From Antedon mediterranea (Eukaryota; Echinodermata; Crinoidea; Comatulida; Antedonidae), in NCBI RefSeq assembly GCF_964355755.1, contig NC_092676.1, positions 21,496,288-21,560,287 on the forward strand: a stretch of 64,000 bases of DNA. The letters run 5' to 3'. Within the stretch, counting starts at the first letter, position 1. Every line of letters starts with the position of its first letter. A program made the position numbers and the translations under genes. This document shows positions 13,401 through 26,600 of this stretch, piece by piece. A model generated the notes under the pieces. It was not told the origin of the DNA and made no database searches. It saw only the letters and a list, made by a program, of their open reading frames with translations.

Positions 13401-16400
13401 TAAAGTGATGACGTAAAAATAATAAATTGAATGATGTCTGAATGTGACTCATGTGCGCTTGTTTTTTGTGACCCTTGGGGAAACTCAAGCAGACAACAAA
13501 ACTCTGACTGACATGTAGCCGGGTCCCGCCAAAATCATGCATGACTCACATCTCGTGATGCTTTTCCTGAGGGTTAATTTGATATTATTGTTGCTAGAGG
13601 CAGCAACACGTTTTAGTTTGACTGGGGAAAGATTTCTTTTTTTTTCACTGCCTAATCCGATAGGTTCTACAACACAAATCGATTGCTTCCCAACACGGAA
13701 GTTTCTTGATGTTGTAAGTACAAGAACTCTACACAATCCGGCGGTGATGTGTCAGTAAAACAAAATTAACTGAATAGGTTTTAATGGCAGTGCTGGTCAT
13801 TCTCAAAGCAAAAAAGTGGGTTCATGTTTAATCAATGTAGTACCCTTATAATATATCTTTAAAATGCTAAGAATTAATATAAAATTGATGTAAAAGAATT
13901 ACAAAATTTAGATTTTTATTCCTATACATAATATCATTTCCTGTATTTAATAAATCCAAGCTGTAATATTGTATAATAGTTGTATATTCTTTATCAATTT
14001 GACCTTATTTTGGACTAACGCCAAGATGTGAATTGTTCTTACTTTACAACCATTCTAAATAATTCGAACTCATATATTAAATTATTGAAAGACGGATAGT
14101 AGTTTTAAGAAGTCAGAAAATACCGCTGTTAAACATTTCCAAATGCATTTTACATTATTACCATTTATTATTAATTTGTAGAATTAGATAGAAAAATGGA
14201 ATTAAAATTAAAGAACACTGCAGTATTTGTTTCAACATGTTAATTTTTACTTTTCTAAGCAGTATTAGTCATTGTATACTGTAATTTACCTCCGCCAAGG
14301 AGGTATTATGTAATCGATCACGTGTGTTTGTTTCTTTGTTTGTTTGTTTGTTAGCAGGATACTCAAAAAGTAATTACAAGATCTTTAAGCCTACCAAAAT
14401 AAATATACAGATAGATATGTGGTCTAAATCACAAATAGCATTAGGACACACACAAATATATACAGTATATATATTTTTTTCCAGGAGAAATTGATGATTG
14501 CGCTTTGAGTTTTTAAAAAGACGCTATATGATATTGCCAATGCTGTTGATGTTTATTATTGATTTCGTTTCTTCCAATTTTCTCTTTTAATGAGTTATTG
14601 AACAATTTAATGACATTTGTTACTAATACTAATATTTCTTGTTTGAGTACACGAAGAAAGTTTATAATTTCTGATATAGGCCTAACGCGCCAAAAGACAT
14701 GTTGAGACAAACAAATTATTTCTACGAAAACTATTATCTATAATCTACTGTTCAGAAATATTATTCTTTATTGTATTATCAAGTGCGTGGTTTTGAATTA
14801 TATCCAACATCTGTAACAAACTGATAACATTCACGTGAACATAACGTATCCCAGGATATGTATGCAGGAATTTTAAAGATAACAATCATGCTGGATGTTT
14901 ACAATAGAACTATTTAATGGGTACGTACCTTAAGCTCTGTCCACACTATCAAAATGTATGTGACAAAAAATGTGACGTGCCTATATATATTAACATGATG
15001 ATATAATATCACTACCATATTTGAATATATCACTACCATATTTGGGCACATCACATTTTTTTGTCAAACTATAATATTGATAGTGTAGACAGAGCTTAAT
15101 GAACAAAGCATTGCATTTATTGCCCAGATTCCCTTAAAAGAGAGTGTCCCATTAATTATAAGGGGGTATCTGAATAGGGTGTCCCAGAGGAGTGATTCTT
15201 CAATAATTCTTTAATAGGTTATTTACTTTTGGAATCCGTACAAACAAGCTGTAGCTTGGTTGTTAACGTGCTTGCCTTCCAATACCAAGGTCCGGGGTTC
15301 AATCCTGATCTATAGTGCCAGCAACTCTTTAAATTCAATTTCACCCCACCACCGGACCGAATCTGGGTTCAGTGTGAATGCAAATTTTATCGTATAATGT
15401 GTTCGTAATAATTATGCATCAAACGAGTAATGTAATCAATACTCTTGCTTTTATTTTACGTCTAAAACCAGTGATCGATTCATTCTATTCCAATTTTTAC
15501 TTATTTGTTGTTACTTAAGTGTTTCGTACTAGCTAATTATGATTCTATCTCCTATTTTAGTGTTTCGTCTCTTTCTGTTCGATGCCGTGGCGTTCCTCAG
15601 CACATTTTTAAACTTAAACGGAAACATAAAGATCTTATATTAAACTTAAATTTGGCTTGAATCACAAAATAATGAAGACGGTGTATTTTTGCCAAGTCTC
15701 CGTTTAGATTTCTCAAGTTAACAGTATAGTCTGCTGTTATAGTTAATACATTTGGGGCTGATGTCTCGAGTGATTGAACACTAATTTCAGATTAGAAACA
15801 ATATACGTCGCCTGTACTAACCAACAACATTCTTATACTACATAAATACATAATAAGTTATATGAACAGTATTCCAAGCTAGGACAGTGAGTTAATTTCG
15901 GAAAATCAACATTGTTTTCTCGGATTAATCAAATAATATTTTTTGTTTATCAACTGTGAACATTTCAAAATTTGTGAATCTACAATGATATGATCATGAT
16001 CGCAAATAACCGGATTAAATAAAATGTTTTTGATTCAAATGCACCAACAATCTGATCTCTAATGCTTGGTTTCTACTAGAACGCAACGCAAGGACGTAAG
16101 CCGTAACGCAAGCGAATTGACCAATCACAAGGAACGGTTCAAATAATCCATCGCTTGGATTGGTCAATTCGCTTGGGTTGAGGCTTACGTCCTTTCGTTG
16201 CGTTCTAGTGGAAACTAAACTTTATTCTTATATCCACTTTCACAAAAACACAAATCAAGTTGGTATACATTGACGAAACCTCACGTAAATAGGCGACCAC
16301 CTCACGTAAGCGGATACTTTCACGTCCGCACATTTCACGGAGTCCTGAAGACTAGGGTTTCTCAATTATTTTCCAGTCAACTGTAAATTATTATTTTTTA

Positions 16401-17349
16401 TTGAGCAACCGTATTTTCCCCCTTACTTTTTGGGTGGCCGATTATGCATAGGCTATGCGTCGAGGGATGCTGCTTACGATACCAGGGCACTGGTTAGGAA
16501 TAACTAATAGACTTTTCGATTGTGCCCATTGTGAGAGGTTGCAGATAAGCTTAATAAGTGAAAGGAAAAATACTCGGTCGTGTAATATATACGTTTGTTA
16601 TGATATACATTATCCTTCTTTCTTCTAATAGCCTAAATTTAAACTAACCAACTTTACGGTATCGGTGATGACTGTATGTTTATCCGGACTAATCCCACTT
16701 TCATTTTTGTATATTCTTCGTTACCAATAATCGGACGAATATGAATCCAGAGAAGTGATTCATCCATTGATGACAAAATATTAGGCCTATCGTGGATTTA
16801 CCTGTTTTACGAGACTACCGGTCTTACATGTTAGTGAAGTACAGCTAAATAAGGCGTCCTGAGCAAGATTTAGTAGGCCTAACCCGATCACAGTATAACT
16901 GTATGCAAATATTCGTGAACAGAGATAAAAACAATAATTCGTACGTCATATGTGCTTGCTCCTTTGGGCCTAGGCCTAATTTTTTTACTGTTTAACATTT
17001 ATAATGAAACATCAGTAGCAACATATTAGGACTATGAGGACGAGGTTCAGGTCTGATTGAAGTGACACTCTTAATTTAGGGAATATCTCACTATATATAA
17101 AAACGTTTTTAACAAGCACAAGTAACATATGTTTGTGTAAAAGAAGTTAGAATAGAAGTATACGAGTTAAACGATATGACCCTTGGCAGCTACACATGTC
17201 CCCACTAAAATTGACGTCTAATAAGAGTTTGTTAGGCCTATACTTCACTAAATTAGTTTATGTATTTAATTTGATTCAAGATTCACTTACCTGTTTATAA
17301 CCAGAAAAACAAAGAAAATAGAGCCAGTAGATATCCATAATCGTTCCAT
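10454..17349 (-). CDS. secreted protein with IGFBP-type cysteine-rich domain and acidic Ser-rich tail (4 exons)
   Basis: Coding exons on the minus strand are 17291-17349, 12340-12487, 12051-12210 and 10454-10896. All junctions are GT/AG, the phases agree, and the CDS totals 810 nt (269 residues). Residues 1 to about 23 (MERLWISTGSIFFVFLVINS) form a signal peptide. Residues 34-118 hold exactly 12 cysteines (34, 37, 45, 50, 61, 64, 67, 75, 79, 85, 91, 118), with CPPGSTPVLDTCGRCKIC and ECGGVCGMFGFCSDGLEC, the layout of the insulin-like growth factor-binding protein N-terminal domain. The last exon encodes 147 cysteine-free residues rich in Ser, Asp and Glu (repeated SDGSS and SSDSS). There is no thyroglobulin type-1 domain, so it is not a canonical vertebrate IGFBP. 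Known IGFBP-type domains bind IGF-like peptides or act as matricellular modules; ligand binding here is inference. The start has a purine at -3 (GCAATGG). Intron 1 is about 4.8 kb. AATAAA occurs directly after the stop. Confidence 0.85.
11745..12047 (+). mobile_element. tRNA-derived SINE
   Basis: The head has a Pol III box A-like segment (GTGGTGCAATGCTTTGG, about 11760-11776) and a box B (GTTCGAATCC, about 11805-11815) at tRNA-like spacing. It is followed by a body with GGCAAGATACTTTACTTCC and CATCCAGGTATATAAAT, a body type I recall from marine deuterostome SINEs. The AT tail runs right up to the donor of exon 3 of the minus-strand IGFBP-domain gene. Exact ends are uncertain. Confidence 0.65.
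14288..14420 (+). repeat. dispersed repeat with CCTCCGCCAAGGAGG hairpin and (GTTT)n
   Basis: A CCTCCGCCAAGGAGG palindrome is followed by a (TTTG)n run and TTAGCAGGAT. This hairpin plus GTTT-run arrangement is a widespread interspersed repeat in many animal genomes, known from memory; its class is unsettled to me. Confidence 0.5.
14930..15099. mobile_element. MITE family 1 (TTAA-flanked, TIR GCTCTGTCYACACTATCA)
   Basis: Inverted ends: GCTCTGTCCACACTATCA on the left and TGATAGTGTAGACAGAGC on the right, with TTAA on both sides (14930-14933 and 15096-15099). Internally it carries TGTGACAAAAAATGTGACGTG and an inverted TTTTTTGTCAAAC. Other copies: 21054-21179, 27390-27532 and 52714-53023. The TTAA target fits piggyBac or Kolobok-type transposases; the superfamily is inference. 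Confidence 0.85.
15125..15200. repeat. fragment of a GTGTCCC / CTGAATAGGG repeat
   Basis: Contains GAGAGTGTCCCATTAA and GGGGGTATCTGAATAGGGTGTCCCAGAGG. The same theme, on the opposite strand and multiplied, occurs at 42436-42650, so this is probably a fragment of that element. Confidence 0.5.
15240..15400 (+). mobile_element. tRNA-derived SINE (second family)
   Basis: TAGCTTGGTTGTTAACGTGC resembles a tRNA 5' arm with box A, and GGTCCGGGGTTCAATCC supplies box B about 40 nt later. The body (CACCCCACCACCGGACC, TCTGGGTTCAGTGTGAATGC) is unlike the SINEs at 11745 and 24498, so it is a different family. Ends not defined. Confidence 0.6.
16061..16224. mobile_element. MITE family 2 (AACGCAAGGACGTAA type)
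   Basis: A long inverted repeat: the left arm reads GCTTGGTTTCTACTAGAACG then CAACGCAAGGACGTAAGCC; the right arm is its near complement ending CGTTCTAGTGGAAACTAAAC. Both arms contain GAATTGACCAATC or its complement. Other copies: 25603-25720, 47180-47294 and 52771-52954. Confidence 0.85.
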
Positions 17350-19902
17350 TGCTACAATAATAATAATCAATGTAAAGTAATAATCAACTTAAAGTAAAGT
17401 TTCTAAAACAAAGGCTGTAAACAAAATGAAAGAATACAGTAAGACAGTTTCATATTCAACACCGTTGAACGCGTGTCGTGATTGGCTGAGTGTTCACCCC
17501 AGCATCTGAAAATGAAAACTTGGCTTCTGTGTGGCGTAACGTATCTTCCGCCGGATAAACATCCGTATATAGTACTGAGAATTGCACAATTAACCATTAT
17601 ATATGTATTCTTGGAAAATAGGTGATAGGTATTTATTAAAATTATAGTTTTAATACGTTACGTTTTTTATTTATTTATTTATTTATTCGGTATATAAAAA
17701 TATATTACAAAACGACAGTCAAGGACTGAAATGAAATGTATTACAAATGACTAAAAATTAGTTAAAATTGCTATAAAAATAGAAACATCTTAATAAAATT
17801 AGATATCGTACCATACAATTAAAAACATACATGAATAAAAAACCTTAAAACATTCACTTATTACATATCTAAAAAAGAGCTAGTGGTGCCTATTGTTAAT
17901 TCTTTATAATCTACACTGTTTTAATTACAATACATGTGACGTAACTCTTTTCTACTATCTAATCAAATCACGATAAAGTTATTTCCTTATTTAGAAGAAA
18001 GCGCAAAACGAACGAGAACAATACTATTATATTGGATGATAATATATTGTAATCATAATAATGTTAAGGCCAGTAGCAGAGTTTCATACGAACTTCTGAA
18101 TATTAAAGTTTTAAAATGAAATAAATGATTTATATATTGACAATTGTTCATAGGCCGATTTAAATACAGATTTTGTATAGCTCATATTCAGTCAGCTATT
18201 CTTCATTGTTTCAACATGTTCTAAATGTTCTTATTATTTAGGCATACGACTTTTATAAAATAACGATTACAGTATGTGGGCGGGCTTATATAAAAAATAA
18301 AGAAATATTTAAAGCAATAATAAATCCTCACTGTGTATACGGTAACTGCTTTCAATATCAATTTCCAGCCATCTTTTAAGATGACTAAAATGATAGATAT
18401 CATTTAGCAATTTCTACGAATTGTAATTGATGAACCAGGATGTTTATCTTTAGTGTTATTTCCTACATAACTAAATTGCATGATAACAAGACATACGATC
18501 TTGAGGCAGCTGTCATCATCAGTGTGACACCACGAAAGAAACTTTGATTGATACTCTTCCTCACCCACTCCTCCCTGTCCATTTCTATTTGTGTGTAGGC
18601 CTAGATATAAACTCTCAAAGGACTGACCATTCCTTTTTGTGTTAAAATGACAGCCCTTACGCTGTCATTGTCATCATTTGTTTCATAACAACTAAACTGA
18701 ACGAGTGTGCTCTAAGATTCTATTGTCATGAGAATTGTGAACGTGTTTAAATATCCCACTGTTAATTTGATAGGCTACATACTCGGGGAGGGAATGTAAA
18801 CCCGGGGGCCTAATTCATCATATTCCTCTAGTCTTAGTGATAGTCGAACACTTACTGACATATCTTTTTAATATTACAATACAAATCTATTTTAGGCAGT
18901 GTATTTATTAAAATCGATATAATAATAGTACAGGAAAACTATGAAATAGGCCTAATGTTAAAAAAAATTGCAACAGAATTCATTTCACCACAATAAATTT
19001 CTATAATGTCCCTATTATGAGCATACTAAAAGTCTAGAAAAATCCAGGTAGGTATTATTATACACAATATTGTATATATTATAACACATTTCTATTTGTA
19101 ATTGAATTGATGACAGGATCTACAATGTATCAAGCATTTTGATATCATTTTTACTGCATTTTATCATTATCGAGGACGGTGCCGTGTGAGTGGAGTTAAC
19201 AATGCCACTAGTTTGCACGCAATGCTTGCGCCAAGCTAAATACGCCGTACATTGTGAACCTGACATTAGAAATGCACTCTGTGTTCCATGATTTAAATCT
19301 ATTATAGTGTATGGCCGGCTCAGTTTCTCAAATCTTGACATGATTATAAGTAATTATTTTAAATTAATAGTATATTTTTACCAATATGTTATTGATCATA
19401 GCTATACAACATTATTATCTTGCTTGTGAGACACTTTGTGTAAAAGTAAATTGGCAAACAGGTAAAAGTGCGTTACATTTTACTTAAATGTTGTTTCCTT
19501 TGCAGACGTGACGCGTTTCCCGGCGTCATTATTGACAATTAGTCAGCGAACCATTGCAAGCAACTTTCACCCTTTGCGGAAAATAATGTGTACAGTATAA
19601 TGTAGACTACAGAAAAATGTTATATGATCGTGTGGAGGCGGAAGTTTTTCTGTCTCTTAGATCATCGGTTATTTTGGACCCCTGATTTCAATTAGGCCTA
19701 TCGTGGAGTATGGGCCTATGCGCGTATTCCTACTGACCAGTCATATAAGGCTTGGACTAACTTGGACAAGCCTACAGGCCTAATCTCAATTGATTTAAAT
19801 ATAAAAATGAATGTGAAGAGAAGGAAGATAGGATGTACTGCTCCTCCTAATCCTATCTGTCATGTACACTAATATCCTATATCAGACTATTTCTCATTAG
19901 GC
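17350..19902. other. intergenic stretch between IGFBP-domain gene and WDTC1
   Basis: Upstream side of the minus-strand IGFBP-domain gene. A (TTTA)n run lies near 17667-17690. No exon with recognisable homology was seen. Confidence 0.5.
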
Positions 19903-20163
19903 CTACCATAATTTTAACTTGCATGGGTCTTCTTTTGGACTCTTTGTTGGTTTTTTTTTACGAGATGGGCTTATTTTCGAAATTGGCATCGCAAAGCAAT
20001 GAGAAGGATTCTTTTTGAGATTGGACTCATTATTTTCGAAAAGAAGCCCATGAGCTTCATGTCGAATCCTTCTAACTGGATTTACTAATATTTTACGTAC
20101 GATAGAGGGCGTGATCTGACACAGCTGATCACACAACCTTTTAATTGTGTTGTTTGTAAACAT
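19903..20163 (-). CDS. uncharacterised 86-residue ORF, head-to-head with WDTC1
   Basis: An open frame on the minus strand starts 477 bp upstream of the WDTC1 start and points away from it. Unlike the surrounding chance ORFs it has a balanced, basic composition with a Lys/Ser/Pro-rich end (PSRKKKPTKSPKEDP). I do not recognise it. It could be the first exon of a spliced gene sharing a bidirectional promoter with WDTC1 (ATG|GTAGGC just before the stop could be a donor), or chance. Confidence 0.3.
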   Translation of the reverse strand: MFTNNTIKRLCDQLCQITPSIVRKILVNPVRRIRHEAHGLLFENNESNLKKNPSHCFAMPISKISPSRKKKPTKSPKEDPCKLKLW

Positions 20164-20639
20164 TGTTGAGCGACGATCGAGTGGTAGCCTAGGCCTAGGC
20201 CTAGCTTAATAATTTCTTTTTTATAGCTTACCATTTAAATGGAAACGTTTGGCGATAATCATCATCCAACGGAAGTGTCTGATATCTTTACTGATCCATT
20301 ATTGTTGTAAAAAATGACATGACAATTATAATCGAACCACCCGAAAATCTCTAACTAGTAGGCTAGCCCACAAAATTGAATGTGTGTACGAGCGTTCATG
20401 AACACATTAAGAGAGTGCAATCCGATGTCTTGTGCGCACTACAGGATATCATTTACGGCATCCTCATTTACTACCTAGGCGATCACTATTGCAAGGCTAA
20501 AGTTCATTAAACTTATTACTTAGACTTTACTTATCGTAAATGACTTATGAAAATAACTACTGCAAGAACAATAATTATTAGATGATAATGTATATACTTT
20601 CTTTAGACTAAACAGTACAGTATTATTACATGAAATAAA

Positions 20640-23600
20640 ATGGACATTAATATTGTAAGAAAGTTAAGAAATCGCCAGTTTCAGGTGAGTAATAATAACC
20701 AAAAGCAGGCTGATTACTATTAAGATCGATCATCACAATTAATTCAAATAAATGTTTAGTTAAAAATATTTATTTATTCTTAATCTGTATGAATCTCTTA
20801 CCAGACCAGAATAACCGATATATAGGCCTATATATCTATTTGCTGTTTTTACACATACTATTTACAACAAAACCAAACAAAGTTTTTTTTGTTTTATGAC
20901 AGGCAAAGGACCATACTGACTTCCAGCGAACACAGCAAGTCACTTCAAAGCTTGTCAGTCGGCTTGGTCTGGAGAAAGAGCTTGAGGTTAGTCGAAGAAG
21001 TTAGAAGTTCTTCTTGGTGTACATCAACTCATACTTCTTCTTTTGTATTGATGTTTAGCTATGTCTATACTATTAAACAAGTTTGACAAAAAAAGTGTGA
21101 TGTGCTTAAAATCATCATGTCCATTATATTGGCATATCACATTTTGTCACATAAGTTAATAGTGTAGACAGAGCTTTAATGTACTGTACACTACTACAAT
21201 ATGGTAAAGATTGTTGTCATTGCCTCATCCATCATCTTTCTAAATATCCAAACATGCAGCATATTTAACATCGTCCTGTGAAACACATTATTTTGCCCCT
21301 CCTAATCCATCCATTCACATGTATAAATCATTATCATCCAATTTATTCCATCATCATCATTGTCTCAAAAATATCGTCCTCATCTGCATTATCCACAAAC
21401 TTGACTCATGATCCCATCATCCCATCCCAACCAGTTGTGTAACGGCTATGAGCGCTCAATGGCTAAACCCTAGTGGCCTGAGAGCTTAAGAGGCGCAAGA
21501 GCATAAGCAGTTACTAATGCAATTACTCAGCATTGGAAGGGCCCTTCTGAGTGCCAACCGAGGGGCTGCTTATCCTATCATTTGATTCATCTCATCTAAT
21601 AGATATCAATTCATCATTAATTATCTTCCATCATCCACCATCAACATTTTTGTGTTGGAGAAACAAATTAACTACTGGTATTTATATTTCAGGGTCACTC
21701 AGGATGCGTCAACTGTTTAGAGTGGAACTCAAAAGGAACGTAAGTGCTTTGATCTCAAGTTACAGTAGTTTCATTTCAGACATTTTTCCAGTTTTTTGCC
21801 AACCAACACAATTAAACCATCAAAGAAACCTTTTCCTAATGTTTTGTTGTCCCCAACCACCCATAACTTCTTGATACCCATTCCTATACTACAGCTACAT
21901 ATTATCTGCCTTCCCCTTTTGAAGGGATCCTACATTTTACATACACACAGTAAATTGCTTACTAAAAAAATAGCCCTGATAACCACATAGCGTCTGTCAC
22001 TGTTTAATGAATATGTATAATATTTTTGCATTGAATTTATTGAAATATGGGCCAAAATGTTTTATTCTATTTTCAGGTTATTGGCAAGTGGTTCCGATGA
22101 CTTGGAAACAATTATATGGAATCCATTTATTCACAAAAAGTTAGTTACTATTAAAACTGGTCATCATGGAAATATATTTTCAATAAAGGTAAGGAATAGC
22201 GAGACTGCCATTTAAATGTAAAAACAATGCCTATGAGAGTAAAGTATCTATAGGATACAATCAAAGCACAGACAGAATCAACCCCATGCCTATGACAGGC
22301 TAGTCCGATTCCCTTATCATTACAACATCACTATCACTTTCACCCGATGCTACATTCCCAGACGTCTCCTATCCAATAACGTAACCAGGCCCAACTTTGT
22401 TAACATCAGATGAGACTCAGTGTTTCTATGCAGTATGGCCATATCATCATTATCATATTTTTTTTATACAGTTTTTACCAGATTCAGATGATAACATTGT
22501 GGCAACATGTGCAGCTGACACTAAGGTGAGAATTCATGATGTAAGCCGAGGGGAGACAACACAGTCTTTTAGTTGCCATGCAGGCCGTGCAAAGAGGCTA
22601 GCAACGGCCCCAAACACTCCGTACATGCTGTGGAGTGCTGGAGAGGATGGAACAATAAGGTAGGGGGTTGTTTTCTCAAACAAATCAAATTCTTCGTATG
22701 TTTCAACATTATGGCCTACCCCCATTCGGGACACTTTGTTGGGTCCAAAAGGTTAACATGGGTTCTACTGAATAATGTGTACACACATCATTAGATTTTT
22801 GGGCTATGGTATTCTAAAAGAACAGATCCTTGCAGTGTCCAAGGTAAACATTATAAAAATTCAGTACCATTTTTTTCAATATACATACACTGCTGTATAC
22901 ATTATCCAGGATTTTGAAATTGTGAGAGGGCATACTAAAGCAACCCCTAACCTATTGGTTTCCAAGCTTTGTCTTTTCAACAAAAACAATTTACAACTGT
23001 ATACAGTACTGTGACCATTGGAAAATTGAAGATGTTTGAAAATGGAGACCAAAAAAATGGCAGTGTAGAGAATTCTCTTGTATCTGTTTTTTTCTAAGCT
23101 GGTTAATATTATAATCACATATTTCTGTGTTCTTTTTTCAGGCAATTTGATCTTCGCATGCAGCATACATGCGGAGATAGTTGTGAGAATGTTCTGATCA
23201 ATTTAAATACATACATTGGGAATCATGCAGAGTGTAAATGCTTGGCCATCAACCAATACAGACCTGAGTTGCTTGCTGGTAATGTGCTTTAACCACTCAT
23301 TGGTTTTAACAACTCTTAGACTAGATCCATTTCTGAAAAAATTGATCAAAGAATGTATTAAAAAGGGCAATGGAATAATGTGTTACGGTACATTTTTAGG
23401 AAAAAAGTGGTATGAATTTTTCGGTTAATTTGGTTATGGTGAATTCCACAACCTATGGATACCAAAAAAAATGTTTGCATCTTGTGTAAATTTACATAAA
23501 AATACATTTGATTTCAAAATCTTTACTTTTTAAATACATGTCATCATTATTATCCATTTTTATTTTCAGTTGGTGCTAATGATCCATATGTTAGGCTGTA

Positions 23601-26600
23601 TGATGTCAGAATGCTCTCTCCTCATTCAGTGCGTTTTTCCGGAGATGAAAGACATGAATCCCCATGGCAGACGCCAGCACCAGACCCAGATGCCCAAGGC
23701 AATTTACCTGATGGGTGTGTGCAATATTTTGTAGCTGGTGAGAACATTCTAGAATATCAATCAGATAGTGTGGATAATTAATAATACATTTTCATGTTTA
23801 CCAGTCTAATAAATGGCACTATTAAAGAAACAATTCTGGGACATATTTACAACTACCCAACAGACCCAGAGGATAGTTGTCTTGAAGAGGTAGTTTTCTT
23901 ACAGGGGTAGCTTTCCATGAGGTTATCTTAACTTTGGTAGCTATCCAGAAGGTACTGACTGTCTTAAAGGAGGTAGCTGTCCAGGGGGTAGATGGCTTAA
24001 GAGGTATCTGTCCAAAGGGTAGTTGCCTTGAGTTAGCTGAACAGAGGGTAGTTGTCTTAATTTTTTAGGGCTGTCCAAAGATGTATTTGTCTTTTAATAG
24101 TGGGTACTGTAACTGCCTTATTTGCTGGTTGTTGGTGGAAAAGTAATTTTCTGGCCATTTGTTGCCCATACACAGAATATATGCCACACAACAGCCACAA
24201 AAATATAACTGGAGAATAATAATATCAAATAATAATTGATTCAAAATCAAGAATAACTATTAATATTTTATTAACTTTTTAGCCCATTTGCCTTCAAAAG
24301 AGGAAGTTAGAAGAAGACGTTACCCATCTCTAGTTTCAACGTATGTAACATTCAGTCCAAACGGAAAGGAGATACTCGTTAATTTGGGCGGTGAACAAGT
24401 TTATTTATTTGATATAGTGCAACAGAACGAACCAAAGCGGTTCAGAATTGGGGATTATGTACTACACAATAATAATGGAATGTGTATAGGTAAGTTTTGA
24501 GTTGGGTAGTCAAGTGGTTAGGACACTTGACTGTAGAGAGAGAGACCCGGGTTCATTTCCTGACAACTCCCAGTCCACTCAGCTGTAAATGAGTACCTCA
24601 GTAAAAATACTAGGGAGAAAAAGGCGGTGTGGAAAGGAACTGGCCACCCTACCACATAATGCCCAGGCTTAGTATAATGAGTTCCTAACAGCTCATTTCC
24701 CTACGTTCAGAATGAACACGTGACTCGCCTTACTTACCATAGGTAAGTTTATGTATATTTCTGCAATTATAAAATAGCAATCTAAATTTTTGCAAAGGTA
24801 TATTTCAATACTTTATACTTACCGTAAATCTTCTAATAGTAACCCCCCACCCCCTCTAATAGTAACCCCCCTTCTATTAGTAACCCACCTTATAAGTCAA
24901 TCTATAATAATAACCCACTACTCTAATAGTAACTTATGGGGGTTAATATTAGAGTCACAAAAAAATATTGACAAAATGACATTTATGAAGACTGGTCGAT
25001 CGTTTATGATGCAGCCATATTTTGAAAATAAGTAGATAATGCATGTTGATCTCGCAAGTGTGGAGGATTGAGTTTATAAAATAAAGTTAGAGTTCAAACA
25101 AATTTATTTATTTGTACTGTTTTATTATTTGGGGTGGGTTACTATTTTCAGGTGCCTAATTTAAGATTAGTAATAGTAACCCACTACTGTAATAGTAACC
25201 CCCCTTCTAATAGTAATTCCCACCCTAAAATACAATAAAAGAATAATAACCCAGAGTTACAATTAGAAGATTTACGGTATTGTTTCAGATGTGTCTAATT
25301 CAATGGCAGAAGCATTATCATCAAATGGGACATCAGTTCACTCGTCAAATGGTTTTACAAAAAGTATTGCGTCAAACAGCAAGATGAAACTAAACTTGGA
25401 TAATAATGTAACGTCTACATCAGCTATAAGGTAACTAAAACTGGACACTTTTGGGCTGGCCCACAATATATCGTTTTTTGTAAAGTCGAATTGTTTGTTT
25501 TGCATAGGAAAAAGTTTGGAACTTTAGTATTACCTGAAAATATTCAGATTTTAGTGATTTGACCTTTCATTAGCAAACTATCAGTATTTATTTATTTATC
25601 GATAAAGCTTGTTTCACACTAGAAACTCAATGCAAGGATGTACGTGCACCATAAGTGATGTGGCCAATCACAAGCGATGGATTAATCAAATCTTGCGTTT
25701 TTAGTGGGAATCATGCTTTAAAAAAACAACTCAACTCAAATGATGGAAATTTCAATAAATTATTTTTGGATTATTAACTGAATTTCCTTGTTTGTCTGAT
25801 AAAATAACCGATGTACAATGTTGCTGCTTAGCCACAATGCTATTTCAGAAGTATGCCTAGACTAGCCAACTGAGTGTCAGAGCTTTGATGCGCATATAGT
25901 GAGTGACCAGAAATAACTATTGTTGTACGCAATTATTTAACTACTGTACAAGTTAATCTCTGATCGGGTATTAACAAGTGAGACGTAGTGATTGACACCG
26001 CTGCGTCCGGTGGAAACATAGCTTTAAGAGATGCTAATCATTTTAGAGTAGGTTTTACTTTTCACACCAACATGAAGGCATCCCTACTTAATTATTCATT
26101 ATCTATATTTTTACTGTAGGTCATGTCTTCCAGCAAAAGAAACAAAAGAACTGCCAGCAAAAGCAGAGTCCTTGAAGCTGAGAGCAAATAAATTCTACTG
26201 TGAGAAAAAAGATTACACAAATGCAATACGTCTGTACAATGAAGCCTTGTCAATCGCACCGAACAGCCCCATACTGTATGCCAACAGGGCAGCTGCCTAT
26301 CAAAGGCGGAAATGGTTAGTTAGAGAGAAGGTCCAGGTTTATAAATTCTGTTTATTAACTATGCTATAATAGAGAGCGATTTACAAAACACGACGGGAAG
26401 CCACAGTATGGAGCTTATAAATAGTTTATGCATGAGCTTTAACGAAGGACCCTGCGCCACGAGAAAGGGAAGGGAGAGAGAAACTGCCGGTTGTTATCTT
26501 TGCCCTAGAGTGCGTAACTCATAAAAACAACTATGTTGATTGTACAGTATATGATTTTACGCTCTAGCAGGATATTCGTCGTCCTCCCCTAAGCGTCCCT

